NCBI GenBank assembly: GCA_019915135.1
Contig: JAHLMK010000015.1
Coordinates: forward strand, 124,001-188,000
Direction: 5' to 3'
DNA: 64,000 bases
Origin: Strobilurus pachycystidiatus
Taxonomy: Eukaryota; Basidiomycota; Agaricomycetes; Agaricales; Physalacriaceae
Below the pieces are notes generated by a model. That model was not told the origin of the DNA, searched no databases, and saw nothing but the letters and a program-made list of their open reading frames with translations. Within the stretch, counting starts at the first letter, position 1; every line of letters starts with the position of its first letter. Positions 10,264-23,374 of the stretch are shown piece by piece. The position numbers and the translations under genes are program-made.

Positions 10264-13244
10264 CGTGGTGTAGTGTGCGGTGGTGAGTCGAAAGGAAATG
10301 AACAAGCGCGAACAGCGAGCCTTCACGAAATGGACAGAGAGCAAGAGCAAGAAGCAAAAGATTCGGCGGACACGCAGAAGCCGACAGGGCGCAAGGTCTG
10401 GGTGCTTTAACCGGGTCTAGCCGGGTATTTCAAATTTGCACACCCCACTTCCGTGGCTTCGCGCTCGGATCGCAGCCCAACGAATTTGACGCGTCTGCTT
10501 GTTCTCCTTCACGTCGCATCGCTCGCTGGAATAAGAGGATTTCAACAAGGCTACGCGCTTCACAAAGTACCGTCGAGGTAGGCACGCAGGTGAGCCGAGA
10601 GTCGAGACCATTGGCATATCGTGTTTACGTACTCTAGGTCCAAGCCTCGAGCCTAACACTTGATGGCGCCCTTGCGCCACCCGCACTTTGATGCATCAGC
10701 ACCAGATCGGCCCTTGCTCCCATCGTGTTCGTGTTCGCTCTGGTTGCTATCGATACTACGCATCACAAACTCTAGCTCTCAGCGCTACTACTGGGAAACG
10801 GGATCCAGCGCCAGCGCCAGCGCTTCGCCGTTTCAGAGTCCTTATCTCGTATTCCGCCCACCCGCCCCACTCATGTGTGCCACGCGACCATGCTCTCCCT
10901 CCCTCGTGGGCATGTCATAAAACGTCAAAATCATATGCCACGAGGCCGTGGTGACAGGAGCGAGCTCAAATTAAGTACCGTTACGCCACATCCCATCATC
11001 TCCTGTTGAGTTTTTTGATCAACTTGCAGATTTGTGTAACTCACGCGCCACGCGCCCCCTCCGCGCCTTTCTCTAGTCAGCCTGTCCGCTCAGGCTGCGG
11101 ATATACATCCTGATTCCTGATCTAAAATTGGGACGATGACTAGGATTGTACGCGTAACCGGGCCCATTGACAATCCCCGGCCTAGAAATTCTGACGGACA
11201 AGAGATAAGTACTGTATTGCCCTTCATACTGCGCTTCACCTCCAACACGAACTTTCCTGTAAGTAACTTTCTAGAACACGGGCACGTAACTTTGGCGATC
11301 GCTGTTCCTGTCCTGAGCTGATAGCTAGAGTTCCTGATCGTCTTCGTAGCGATGCAGGCGAGCCTGATGCAAAAATACTTTTTGGCCCATTGGCCTGTGC
11401 AACTGCAAGCTGCAGATTTGAAAGTACGCCACATAAGCCCATCCGCTTGTTCCTCTCCAGATAGGCCTCCGACTGCATTGTTCTCCTTCTCCTTGTTCTT
11501 GTGCCGATATTCATGCCCGACGGATACTGAATTACTATGTAGATGACTGAGACTCAACGCGTAAAGGTGCCCGTCCCCGGCCTGGCCTACATAGACGCTC
11601 CAGAAATTCTGACGGACACGAGGTATTTATGCCCTTCATTCAACGCGTGACACTGGAACGTGATCAATGTAGGACGCTTGTTTGAGGAAGCAAGACCCGT
11701 GTATGTAGGACTCGGAGGAGGAGATTTTTCACATCGACGGTCATGCTCCATGCATTTGTTGAGAGTACAGTACCGGGGAGATGGTGAGCCGTTGTCGTCC
11801 GGTTCTCGATCAGCTCATACCCTCATACAGCTATCTAGAAGACTGTTATGCTCATGCTTTATGTAGTTGGTCTCTGAGAGACACACGTTGAAAGCCCTTC
11901 GCGAAGCCTTCAAACGATACAACATGTACCCGCTCACCACTCTTCTCTCGACGCTTGCCATCGTCGCGCTTGCACGGCTCGTATTACTTACCGCTCAACA
12001 CACAGAACGCGCCAGCTTGGACTCTCGTTCTGGCGCGAGGATCGTTCTTCCTGGGCTGTTAACATGAGAGTCTCTCCCATAGCAATCCAGAAATTCTGAC
12101 GGACACGAGGTACTAGTATTGCCCTTCATTCAACGCGTGGAACATGAATGTACGCTTGCCGGCGGACGGTCGTGTGACTCTGAAGAAGCAAAGACTCGTG
12201 TATGTAGGAGCAGATTTTCGACGTGGAGGGTCATGCTTCGTGCATTCATGGAGAGTACCTTACGGGGGAGATGGTGAGCCGTTGTCTTCCAGTTCTCGAT
12301 CAGTTCATACCTTCATTCCCGAATCTAGACACTCGCGTCGCGTCATTGGGCAGCATCTCGGTTGACATGCATTACTCCCACGAACTCTCAGGCCTCAGAC
12401 TTCTAGCTGTAAGTACCGCGGCACTTGGTCACTCTGCTGAACCTCGTAAATTGGAACGAGGAGTCGTTTCGCATCGCCACGCCTGAAGTGAATTGTGCAT
12501 CTTACCCTCGGACATCACATTAGGTACCCATTACGTTGCAGGTAGTTGTAAGTACTCTGAGAGACACACGTTGAAAGTTTCTTGCTGAACTTTCGCACGA
12601 TACAACATCTACCCAGTCACCAAGTCTCATTCCGACGCTTGCCATGGGCGCATCATCCATCCGGATTCCCTGTCAATGTGCAGTGCGTCAACTTCACCGT
12701 GACTGCATGGCTTGTAACCGCGCCAGTTTCGAGGTTCTGGCGCAAGGATCTGAGTTAGCTTCCTTGTTCTAGCCGATTCTGGTTCTTTCGTAGGAGTGCA
12801 ACACTCTTTAAAATATCGATGGCGATTTGCACCTTTTTGAACACACCGAATCTCAACAACTCCTCGCTGCGCTGGATCGGGACTGGCCTCATGTAGGGAT
12901 GCAATGATAAAGGTCCTAATCTGTACACGTCAGACCTACCTACCGGAAAGTCTCGCGTGTGTACGAGGGTTTGCGAGATGTGGTGTAGGTCTTCATTTCG
13001 GTCTCCGGGACTTTTGATACTCATGTACAGTACTATCACGAAGGTTCCTCAGTCGCATAACCAAGACAGCTGACAGTTCCTCTAGTCAGCCTTACAGATC
13101 TGCACTCACACACCCGTCCTTGCCCGAGGTTCGGTGACTTTAGTCATCATACCCGTTCTCGCCTTTTGAGATATTCTAATGGCTCTCACCGTTGTTAGGA
13201 ATCATCTAATGCAATTCGTCAGCTGACAGATTGGTTCCGTCCCA
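10264..13244. other. Intergenic interval with diverged direct repeats
   Basis: The first few hundred bases should hold the promoter of the divergent G-alpha gene. From about 11.1 to 12.8 kb a repeat unit recurs (see 11575-12775). A 155-codon minus-strand frame at 11090-11557 covers part of a repeat and shows no domain. A 94-codon minus-strand frame at 12755-13039 is also unrecognised. No gene is supported. Confidence 0.55.
11575..12775. repeat. Two long diverged direct repeats, with a short third copy upstream
   Basis: Unit 1 begins near 11600 and unit 2 near 12087. Both start with CAGAAATTCTGACGGACACG and share TGCCCTTCATTCAACGCGTG, CGTGTATGTAGGA, GGGGAGATGGTGAGCCGTTG, TTCTCGATCAG, CTCTGAGAGACACACGTTGA and CGCGCCAG in the same order, ending near 12060 and 12770. 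The unit start occurs a third time at about 11180. Small in-frame shifts break any common reading frame, so this looks like a duplicated non-coding repeat or a dead gene. Confidence 0.6.
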
Positions 13245-13253
13245 CCTATAAGA
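13245..13253 (+). promoter_or_regulatory. Candidate TATA box of the NmrA-like gene
   Basis: CCTATAAGA lies about 70 bp upstream of the ATG at 13320, in a pyrimidine- and A-rich leader. Position and sequence fit; nothing else supports it. Confidence 0.4.
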
Positions 13254-13319
13254 TGGAACGCGTCGCGTGAACAAAGCCAATACAAACACACACAACAACT
13301 TCCACCAGCAAGACACGAC

Positions 13320-14343
13320 ATGTTCAAGACGGTCGCCATCCTCGGATATGGAGTTTTGGGCAAGCCAATCGTCGAGGTATGTCCTGCTCTGATCCTCTCC
13401 GCGCGAAACTGACTGACATATCCTCAGGCACTCCTCGCCGCATCGATAACACCCGTGCTCTTCTCGCGCAGCGCCTCCAGACCCGGCGTACCAGAGGGCG
13501 TCAAAGTCGTCGCAGTGACATACGCCGATAAGAGCTCTGTGACCACCGCGTTGAAGGAAAACAACGTCGAGGTGATCATATCAATTTTGAGTGAGGATGG
13601 ATTGGGAATTCAGCCTAGTATTGCAGAGGCGGCGAAGGAGGCTGGCGTGAAGCTGTTCGTCCCGAGCGAGTTCGGGTTCCCGACGATATATCATACAGAG
13701 GGATTCATAGGGCATAAGAACGCCATCTCTGGTAAGTGTGACATTGCCTTCGTGCATAGCTGTTTGGCGGCTGACGCGGTTTTCAATTTCAGAGCAAATT
13801 GCAAAGAGTGTGCCAACTGTGCGGATAGTCGTGCGTGTCCCAATCGTCCTTTTCCCCAAGCGGTATCTCACTCGGTGCGATCCATAGACGGGCTTCTTCC
13901 ACGAATGGGTCCCCATCCTAACGACATCGTCCAAACACCCAGGAAAGATCGCTCTCCTGCGCGGTCCCACCACCGGCACAAAGAAAGTCACATTCACCGC
14001 CCTCTCTGATATCGGCGGGTTCATCGCGTACCTCCTCACGCACCTCTCTCTCAAGGAGCTTTCCAACACCTTTTACCGCCTGCAGGGTGAGACGCTGACA
14101 CTGAACGAAGTAGCCACGTTGTACGGGAAGGAGACTGTGGAGCTGGATGCAAGCGAGTTTGATATTCCGTTCGTGGCGGTGTTGCATGGATTCGTGGCCA
14201 AGGGGTGGACGAGTACGGGGCACGATATTCGGAGGGGAGAGGATGAGACGCAGGAAGACCTAGTGGAGCTTGCGGGAGAAGGGAATAAGACGTGGGTGGG
14301 ACATCGGTGGTTGAAGTTGAAGGAGGTGCTGCCGGATTTCTGA
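13320..14343 (+). CDS. NmrA / isoflavone-reductase-like NAD(P)-binding protein
   Basis: Four exons (13320-13376, 13428-13731, 13793-13830, 13888-14343) give 284 residues, normal for small NmrA-like (atypical short-chain dehydrogenase) proteins. The N terminus has a dinucleotide-binding turn, VAILGYGVLGKPIVEALL. It is followed by VLFSRSASRPGVPEGVKVV, which would contact the cofactor phosphate, and by ISILSEDGLGIQ. The FVPSEFGFP motif is typical of isoflavone reductase/PCBER relatives, and a Lys a few residues on (GHKNAI) matches the proposed catalytic Lys. The C-terminal half carries GPTTGTKKVTFTALSDIGGF, the usual substrate-side block. Family members act as NADPH-dependent reductases or redox-sensing regulators, and which applies here cannot be read from the sequence. 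No signal peptide or TM is seen. No pathway partner lies nearby. Confidence 0.88.
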
Positions 14344-15219
14344 ACGGGTACTCGTCAGAAAACTTGACAAGGAAATCATTGTTGAGAGTGCGGTATTTGC
14401 CGACGGCCTGAGTCGAAAGTGACGTCCACGCTAAACACGACCAAACTAACAAAGCATGGTGTTTCTTCAATCTGTCCCCCCGCCACCAATTTTTCGGCGG
14501 CCCATGATCCAGGAAGAATGCGATGGCTTTTTGTCTGCAGTGTAAGGAGGTGAGTAAGCGCCGTCGGCTAGTCTCCCCCAGGCAGACGAAAAAAACCGAA
14601 GACAGTCGACGGTTTTTGGAGTCTGCTAGCAAACGCCGCGTCGAGTCAGGACTAGCCTGTTAGCCTGTTTGGGCGATGCTATCCTTTTCAGGAAGTTACC
14701 CGGTGCCGACATGGCCTGCAAGAATTTTTCGTCGTTCAAAGGGCTCCAGAGGTCGCATAGTGGCCTGTTGGGCACTGACTACTCTAGAGGCTGCAACCTT
14801 ATGACACCCCTCAATGATATCTCATCTTGTTTTGCGGATGAGCATCATGAACAGACCACAGCACACCAAAACTTTCGTCCAGCAATGTCAGCAATTTGAA
14901 CGTGACATCATCAACATCTTTCCAACAAGTTCAAAAGTGGTCTTCAGTAGCATGATAGAGCCTTTAGGGGGTCATTCTAAGCTTCATCGAATTAAGAGAG
15001 GTAGTACTGCGTCCCTCTTCCAGGCAACGCTGCTCAAAGGTCGCGCTCATACCTAGCGCGTGTCTGACAAATCAAGCGTGCACATGACTTTCACATGACG
15101 AAAAGTTCTAGTCCGGTTTCGGGTCCGTGTTTGAAACTAGACTAGCCGTCGGCGCTTATTTCCGCAGTTTGCCGCAAAACCACGTTGAAGAAGCCAGTCG
15201 AATTTGGGCAGCTATCATC
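14344..15219. other. Intergenic interval
   Basis: There is no supported gene. A 193-codon minus-strand frame (14051-14632) overlaps the last exon of the NmrA-like gene antisense and has no domain. The right end would be the promoter of the broken kelch gene. Confidence 0.5.
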
Positions 15220-16617
15220 ATGTCAAAACGCGAAAAACGAGCTAGAAGTTCTCTCCCTGCAGATTCTACATCGGATGGGCTGACTGCCAGTGATGAGGCT
15301 GTGAATTCACCGCCCGTCAAGCGAGGCCGCGGTCGCCCGAGAGGGAGTGGGCGGGGAAAAGGTCGTGGAGGGCTCGGAAATGCACAGGCGGGAAGGGGGG
15401 ACCAAGACATCGGACCGGGTTTGATTCGGCGCGTCATGAAGGGCGAAACGCCTCTTTATCAAGAGATGGCGAACATCACGGTCGACGACGAGGGCGGTAG
15501 GATCTTTGTCTACGGTGGCATGCAGGGAGACCAGGCAACCTGCTCCTTTCACGTATGTTACTCGCGCGAAGGATTTCGCTGGGAAAATTGGACGGTACGT
15601 GGTTTGCTGCTGTGCTTTGATAGACATGTTGTTAATCGAGATGAAGGATCAATTTAGACGGCCATTTCAAACACCCTGCTCGCTTCCGGCGCTTACACGC
15701 ACCGCCATGACCTATCTCGTTCTCAACGGCGGCGAATATGTCTTCCTCTTCGGGGGCCTTGACACGGCGGTTGGTGCGGTCACGTCCTGGCTCATTGCGG
15801 TTGATCTCAATGCGAAGATGTGGTTGCGCGTTCCTATGTAGGGAGACGTTTCTCCTCGTATCGACGCTGCACTCGTTGGGATCAACAATCGTCTATACAT
15901 CTTCGGAGGTCGCGAGGATTTCGAAGACGGCTACCTCTCATCTTATTCCATTGCTGCCTACGAAAACGACATGTGGGACTGGGTTGTTCAAGACGAGCCT
16001 TATCCTCCCCACATTCCCAGACTAGGTTACGGCGGATACGCTCTTGCTGTCTTTAGGGGTATCAAGATCCTTCTCATGCCTGGAATATTGGGCGACGAAA
16101 AGTCGGTACGTACTTCAAGATGTCTCCTGTGACGATGGTGACCCAAGCTCTTCCAAAGAAAATAACGATGACGCGCGAGAACATGGTCTTCTTCCACGCC
16201 GAGCATCGTACTTTCTCCACTGCTTTCGAGACGCAAGGCGAATTCCCACCAGGCCTACAATGGACATTCTCTTACAACGTCGCTGCTGTTTCTACCGAGA
16301 TTCCACTGTTGGGAAACGGCGACGAACTTCTTCCCAGACCGAGTCTCGTCAGCGTCGATCCATTTACACTCATTTGTGGGTGGCTTCCGATTCCTGATTC
16401 CGTCTACTTTGCCCCCGAAATATGGAAGTTTACGCTTCCTCCAGTGGAGAAGATGCAGTGTCTCAACATGTTCCAGTCCATCACAGACGTCAACATGAAG
16501 CTTGCTTGCACTTGTTTCGTGGCTGTTGGAGGTCGCTTTTTCTTTCTGGGTAGCATGGACACAGACCGCTATGACGTGTGCGTCGAGCTTGATATCAATG
16601 CAGATTTTGGGTCCTGA
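15220..16617 (+). pseudogene. Kelch-repeat/AT-hook protein, copy 1, broken
   Basis: This is a paralogue of the gene at 33452 along its whole length. It has an N-terminal basic AT-hook-like block (KRGRGRPRGSGRG), then IFVYGGM, YVFLFGG and RLYIFGGR kelch blades and a conserved C-terminal half (CGWLPIP, PEIWKFTLPPVE, VAVGGRFFFLG). Two lesions stand out. The acceptor of intron 1, CAG in the paralogue (33971-33973), aligns with CAA here (about 15669-15671), and the nearest upstream AG (15657-15658) gives the wrong frame. In exon 2, TAG at 15839-15841 replaces the paralogue's GAG. The second intron (donor near 16105) is still normal. Past the stop the frame stays open to 16617, so decay looks recent. 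Stop-codon readthrough is a remote alternative. Confidence 0.75.
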
Positions 16618-17491
16618 TGGAGGCGTCGCGTTTTACGCGTCCGATAATTACCTGTTGATGATAATGTCATTATGTAACTTGAACCCTAATAGTATCTTGA
16701 CCAATTTCCCGCATGACAAGAGCAACGAAGGGTCTGTCATGACCCGAAGTTCGAACGTTGTCCGTCAAAGTGTAGAACGTGGTGAGTACAGTGGTACTAT
16801 GAGATCGAAGAAAAAATGAACGACGTTACCGCGTCTGACTGACTATGGCGCTGGATGAGCGCGTATCATATCCTCCCACTTAGGGTTACTCGCTCTCGTC
16901 GCTCACGCTCCCAGCTTGAAGGGTTTTCCCCGAATGCCTCATTGAAAGACTGTCAGCAATAAGTAGACTGATGACTTTCCTAAACCCGGAGTGTCACACC
17001 ATGAGAGTCCTGATGACTTACGAGTATATGGAGCGTTCGTTCGACTATAGAGATTCCGATGAATTTCTGAAAAAGGTAAACTTGTCTACGTAGCCCACTC
17101 TTCTTTGCCACGATACATCTCCCTCCTAGAATATTCTCTCTGACCAACCGTTTCTCCGCTATGGCGGTTCCTTTGAAGAAACTCGAAGCAGCGCCACCGG
17201 CATGCCGGGTCCGACTGACTTATCCTTCCACGCAAAGAAACTCTAGCCGAGGTTGTGGTCTTTCAAATCGACGCGCTCTGCTTACAGAAAACATAGTCCA
17301 GTGCCCGGAATGTGCCTTACTCAAACTCATGGGCGCAAGTAGTCATGCCAATATTGTGTAGTATGCACATCGCAATGGCGCACACGTGTATCAATTACCA
17401 CGCCTTTCAATTGTCATCTAACTTCTAAGGAGCTCAAGAAAAAAAGGTGGTCATGCGATGATCGAAACATGCTTCATTCTATACATGGGAC
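16618..17491. other. Intergenic interval
   Basis: This lies between the 3' ends of the converging kelch copy and DUF4246 copy A. Short frames only; nothing recognisable. Confidence 0.5.
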
Positions 17492-19646
17492 TCAGTGCTC
17501 GCTATTTGGAAGCCGTCAACGACATTCATTATGACAGAGACTCGCCACATACCACATGTTGAATCCAACAGAGAACTTCATCTTCGTGTTCGCTTTCACA
17601 AGCTTTGACCTCTCCTTCATCAGCTTCTTCCTTTCCCATTCCGTGTCTTCTCGCGTAACACTGAAGTCGCGTAGGCAATCAAGAATCTCATCCACCAGCT
17701 CCCCAGGAAGTCGTTCAAGCAGGCCCGGCCGTGCCGCGTCGGCGATCCAGTCATGTTGTTGCGGAGGGACTGTTGCCGTAGACGGAATGTGTCTATCTGG
17801 ATTCACCAGGAAGAAGGCGAGGATCTTCCGGTGTCCTTTTCTCGACGGGTCTGTGAGGGAAAATGGTTGCACCTATCGAGGGATGGAGTGTATTCGAGAA
17901 GACCAGGGGGAGGGATAGAAGCGTACCTGATGCTGATAGATATTCGGGAAAGCAATGCAGCGACCTCCCGGCGTCCGAACGGCGCCGAGGTCCTGTACAA
18001 GGGGTGAATCCCTGCACAGATGTGAGTGCATCGACGGGGTGTTCAATTCAGAGCCCCTTACCTGACGAGCCCGAAGAGAACGTTGGTGCACACATCGTGG
18101 TATTGTCCATCATATACCGGTTCTGTGACGGCAGTTCGGAAGGCAAGGTGAGAGGAGTCGATGTTTTCCTCGTCGTAGTACTGTAGAAAGAGTGTGTCAA
18201 TCGCAAAGACGAGCGAGTCGCAGCGCTCGACGAACGTAAATGAACGTCGAAACAATCTCTTCATTGAGCATCCCTACGAGCGCACGACTTCAGAAGGATC
18301 CAAAGATCGTAAACTATGCCGACCTTCAACATGCCAGGACCCGCCGGGGTAGTTGGGTTTCTCCGGAGTCAAAACGATGTTGGCTAGTTTGACGATGATT
18401 TGTAGCGTCGAGCCCGCTAAAGAGACCGTCCTCTTCACCACGTCCAGCGCACCGTCATACACGTCCAGCGCTTCGGGCAGGCGTTTTGGTTGCGTCATCT
18501 GCCAGTCGTTGTACTCCTCGTCGGTCCAGTCGTCTGAGTCTATTCCATGGTCCAAGGGATGCGGAGTATCTGTCCACTCCCTACCCTCTGTGGCCCATAC
18601 ACACGGAATACCCATGACCTGAATAGGGGAGTTCCCGTTATGGTACCACTTGCGCTCAGTAACCATGCGATGATTTGAAAGAAAACGCCTCAGATCGGAC
18701 AGAACACGCTCGAACATAGGAACTGCAATAGTGACGAGATCGTCGATGACTGGGTAAAGCGCAGCATGCGTTTCGGGGTGGAGATTGTTGATGTATGTCC
18801 CGGACTTCAAGTGTGCGATACCGTCTGTAACAATGAAATCAGACGGTAACCACGCAAAGTTGCTTGAGAGAAACCGGGGGTCCATGCCCTCGGGGATATG
18901 GGGCTTTTCAATGCGCTCCAGCTTGTCACCAACACGCTGCCACGTATCTCCATAAACAAGGGGGTAGAGCGATGGATGCACGAGATCAAGAACTTGGCCG
19001 GCGGAGCCTGGATGCCAATCTCGGTCGTCTTCGGGAACATTCTCCAATACGGACACACAGGCGAGCAAGCGGTTACGAAGATCCTCAGGGACAAGGGAGT
19101 CTGACTGCCAGATACGCTCGTAGCACGCTATCTCGATACCTGACGTCGCGTCTCGAAGTTTAGCAAAGCCCTCCAATTCCGCCAGCACGTAATCGACCTA
19201 AAAGCTCATAAGCCTATCCAACCAAGGACCGTAAGCAGTGAGAATGAGGTGCTCACCATTTTTTCGGTCAATCTCCAATGTTCGGGTCCCTCCTTCTGCT
19301 GTTTTTGATCGAGTGCCTCTTTCCGCCAGCGAGCCAGTATCTCCGGATTCTTCATCTTTTCCTGCCAGTCCTTTTTGTCGCGGATCGAAGAGGACAGTTG
19401 ACACATTCTCAACTCGACCACTGTCCGAGGAGTATCGCCCCATTCCTCCATGTTGCGGGAATTTTCGTTGGCTCCTCTGAAAGCGAACGGGATCGGATAG
19501 GAACCGTGAAAGACTTTCATGGCGAGGTCGTGCGCTCGGACACATAGGTTCTGTACGTCGTCAGGATGTACTGGTCTGGGATACCAAACGCGAGCGCCCT
19601 TCTTAGCGGGTTTCTTCATATCGGGGTACTCTTCTTCGTCGGACAT
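17492..19646 (-). CDS. DUF4246 family protein, copy A
   Basis: The start is the ATG at 19646 (MSDEEEYPDMKKP). Exon 1 ends at the TEKM codon with a GTGAGC donor, and the next exon opens with VDYVLAELEGF. Family landmarks in order are HPSLYPLVYGDTW, GTYINNLHPETHAALYP, VIDDLV...PMFERVLSDL, IVKLANIVLTPEKPNYPGG, SWHVEG, AFRTAVTEPVYD, GGRCIAFPNIYQH and HRKILAFFLVNPDRHIPSTA. I recognise this layout as DUF4246 (PF14033), a fungal family of unknown biochemistry. The HVEG and NIYQH motifs plus the downstream Arg resemble the metal and co-substrate residues of Fe(II)/2-oxoglutarate oxygenases; that is inference. The last intron (GTATGT donor, conserved in all three copies) should make the tail FNM-C-E-H and the stop at 17492; without it the stop is at 17516. 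Copies B and C lie immediately upstream in the same orientation. Confidence 0.85.
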
Positions 19647-20535
19647 GGTGGTCGAACGTTAAAGGTCTAGTGCGCGTGACGTCACAACACGTGTGTGATT
19701 CGGCCGGCGAAGCGGGAGTGGCCTGGAGTGGCATGCCTCACAACGCGACGTGATGAATCTGAGAGCATTTTGAGCTCAGACGGCCTTGCCCACTGCGTGG
19801 AATTCCCTCGTCGCCCAGGATGGAAGACTTACTTGCTACCTCTGAGGCTCTGCCGACATCTTGATGCGAATGAAGTATGGCTTCACTCAGATGAGTGTCC
19901 CATGAATCACAAACGCAGATGAGTTTACAAATGACCCCACCTAGTCTCACTTCAACGGACGCATATCTTCTTCTGTTCTTGAGAAAGCTTGGTTGGTATT
20001 TGCCACTGCGCAACTAGCGAAGTTTTTCGCGCCTGTGCCTCTATCCCGAAGCCTTTCAAGAGTAACTCTTTATCTACTTCCGCGCCTGATACCGTGCGTA
20101 TAATGTACTCCGTCGAGTGGCGTAGCGACTATCTACCGTCCTCCCATCCCTGCATTAGCAGAACCTGCTCGAGAGGCGGTTTCCCGCATCGGATCGCCAG
20201 CGGACGGTCAAGCGATGCACGCATCTCTGTTGTTCTTCTTTGTGCATATCTAGGTCACAAATGAATCGAAATAAATCATTGCGATGCTGGCGATGTTTTC
20301 AGCAGGAACCTTACTTACTGTTTCCGTTTCTCCTGGACGTTGGTAGAGCAGAATCTAGACTTCGATGCTTACCGATATCAATGCATGCCTCAACAAATTT
20401 GGCAGCCTCCCTGTACTCTCAAACTGTGGTAAGCGGCACTTGAATCGTTCATCACGTCTTTGGAAGGACGCGAGGTAAGAGATAAACAGATGGTGATCAT
20501 GAACAAGGCATGCTTGTATACATGGATGTCCCAAC
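19647..20535. other. Intergenic interval between DUF4246 copies A and B
   Basis: No gene is seen. Unlike the B-C and C-upstream spacers, it carries no recognisable Pro-rich gene copy, so copy A is not part of the clear 3.2 kb duplication unit. Confidence 0.5.
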
Positions 20536-22677
20536 TCAATGCTCGCTTTCCCAAGCCGTCAATAACAGTCATCATCAAAGAAACTCGCCACATACCACAT
20601 GTTGAATCCAACGGAAAACTTCGTCTTCGTATTCGCTTTGATAAGCCCCGATCTCTCCTCCATCAGCTCCTTCCGTTCTCTTTCCGTCTCTTTACGCGTA
20701 ACAGTTAACTCGCCCACGTAAGCAAAAATCTCATCCACAAGCTCCACAGGAAGTCGCATAAGAAGGGCCGGCCGTGCTGCGTCCGCATACCATTCATGTT
20801 GTCGCGGACAGACTGTGGCCGTAGATGGAATGTGCCTATCTGGGTTGACGAGGAAGAAGGCAAGGATCTTCCGATGACCGGGTTTCGTCGAGTCAGTGAG
20901 GGAGAATGGTTGCACCTATCGCGTGTCGATGGATGTGAGACGATGAGAGAAGAGATAGAGATAGTATACCTGGTGCTGGTAGATATTTGGGAAAGCAATG
21001 CAGCGGCCGCCCCGCGTCTGAACGACGCCGAGGTCTTGTACGAGGGGGGAATCTCTGCAATGAGTAAATCGACGAGGCATACAGAGCCGGAAGCACCGTA
21101 CCTAACGAGGTCGAATAAGATGTTGGTGCAGACTTCGTCGTCTTGTTTGTCATATATCGGTTCTGTGACAGCAGTGCGGAATGCAAGGTAAGAAGGCTTG
21201 ATGTTCTCTTCGTCGTAGTACTGTAATAAAGAAGGCATCAGTCACAGATATGAGCATATCGCGGCGCTCAACGGACATATATAAACGTCGACACGATTTG
21301 CTCGTTGAGCATTCCTAAAGAAGGGCATGACTTCAGAATTATCGAAAGATCGTAAGCTGTGCCGACCTTCAACATGCCAGGTTCCGCCAGGATAGTTAGG
21401 CTTCTCCGGAGTCAGAACGATATTGGCCAGCTTGACAATTATCTGTAGCGTCGAGCCCGCTAGAGAGACCGTCTTCTTGACCACGTCCAGCGCTCCGTCA
21501 TACGCATCCAGCGCTTCGGGTAGGCGTTTTGGTTGCGACCACTCCCATTCCTGGTGCTCTTTGTCGGTCCAGCCCTCTGCTCCTTCAACATCAGCCGACG
21601 GAGGGCCTGCCGACCTCCCATTCTTATCCGTCCATACACACGGAATACCCATGACCTGAATAGGGAAGACTTTCTCAAAGTACCATTTGGGCTCGGTTAT
21701 CGTGCGATGTTTTGAGAGAGGACGTTTGAGATCGGATAGAACGCGCTCGAACATGGGGACTGCTAGAGTAACGAGGTCATCAATGACCGGATAGAGCGCA
21801 GCGTGCGTTTTGGGGTGGAGGTTGTTGATGTATGTGCCAGGGGCCAAGTGTGCGATGCCGGGTATATCAACGATGAAGTCGGACGGGAGCCATGCAAAGT
21901 CGCTCGAGAAAAACGGGGTGTCCATGTCATCTAGTATATGGTGCTCCTCGATGAGCGTGAGCTCGTCACCAACGCGATGCCATGTATCTCCGTAGGCAAG
22001 GGGGTAGAGCGAAGGATGTACGAGATCCAGAACTTGGCCCGCTGAGCCTGGATGCCAATCCTGGTTGTCTTCGGGAACATCCTCCAGAACAGCCACACAG
22101 GTAAGCAAGCGGTTCCGGAGTTCCACAGAGACGAGAGAATCGGACTGCCAGACACGCTCGTAGCACGCTACCTCGATACCTGATTTCGTGTCTCGAAGCT
22201 TAGCGTAGCCTTGCAACTCGGCAAGCACGTAATCGACCTGCATAAGCTCTGAGTATTTAGATTAGTGACCAGTGAGGAGGAGCGCTTAACCATTTTCTCA
22301 GTCAATCTCCAATGTGCCGGTTCCTCCTTCTGCTCCTGCTCGAGCGCCTCTTTCCGCCACCGAGCCAGTATTTCCGGATTCTTCATCTTCTCGTGCCAGT
22401 CCTTCTTATCGCGAATCGTAGAGGACAATTCACACATCCGGAGTTCAACAACGGTCCGAGGAGAATCTCCCCACTCTTCCGAGCTTCGGAAGTCATCCGA
22501 GTCGTAAGACGACTCGAGGAACGGATGCGGATAGGAGCCGTCAAAGATCTCCATGGCGAGGTCGTGCGCTCGAACGCATGGGTCCTGTACGTCATCGGGA
22601 TGAACGGGGCGGGGAAAGTGGGGCGGGGCGCCCTTTTCCGTCGGTTCGTACATCCAGGAGTCGGAGTCTCGGGACAT
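20536..22677 (-). CDS. DUF4246 family protein, copy B
   Basis: The start is the ATG at 22677 (MSRDSDSWMYEPTEKG). Exon 1 ends at LTEKM and exon 2 opens VDYVLAELQGYAKL, with the same exon phases as copies A and C. All family landmarks are present: HPSLYPLAYGDTW, GTYINNLHPKTHAALYP, IVKLANIVLTPEKPNYPGG, TWHVEG, YYDEENI, AFRTAVTEPIYD, GRCIAFPNIYQH and GHRKILAFFLVNPDRHIPS. A Glu-rich segment in the middle (PSADVEGAEGWTDKEHQEWEW) differs from copies A and C. The terminal exon, after a GTATGT intron, would end at 20536; without that intron the stop is at 20559. I see no stop or frameshift in the exons checked. Function is unknown; a 2OG-oxygenase-like fold is inferred from HVEG and NIYQH. It is the left member of a ~3.2 kb tandem duplication. 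Confidence 0.85.
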
Positions 22678-23374
22678 GGTCGCAAGGTCAAAGTTGATTA
22701 TGTACGCGTGATGCGTTCCCAGTGCTGAGTTCGGAAGTCCCAATAACAGAGTCTAGCACCGCGTCGAAACGTCGTTGTTGATCGTGGTAGTACATAGTAG
22801 GGCAGGAAAATTTGCGTGACAAATCCCGACGATCAATCCCGGGCCGAGATCCGCGCTGCAACTCTACCCTTCGAACAACTACTTCTAAGCAAATAACGGA
22901 GTCTTAGTGACGTCTATGCCAAAGCAATACGCGAGGGCTCTTTCACCAAGACTCTGAACGAGATCTGTGGTTTCTTCAGGACACCTGATGCCTCCATGAC
23001 GCACTTCGAGCCCTCAAAGTCTAGCATAGACTCGCCCAACTTGCTGCCCAATCTCCGTTTGACTGCAGTCTGCATCTCACCCACCACCAGACAACCACGC
23101 TCATACGCACGGTCCATGTGTCGCGTCTCTGTACGTTGAAACCCCCGAGTTCACCCTCGCCATATCTTCCAAGTTCCGCTGCTCATTTGATCATGCCGCC
23201 TTGAAAGTTGAAGAGACATATCGTCGGACCTGCGCTGAAGACTTTAGAGCAAACTCAGCTCACAACACCTCTCAGTGACGCTCAGGCTCCTTTCTGTAAC
23301 CTCAAACCCTCGAAAATTTCTCTACTGAACGCCAGAACTCTTCCATTGGCTCAAAGTCCTGATACAATTATGAG

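Noticed and set aside
11090..11557. 155-codon minus-strand frame
   Set aside because: Overlaps a non-coding repeat unit; not conserved in the other units; no domain.
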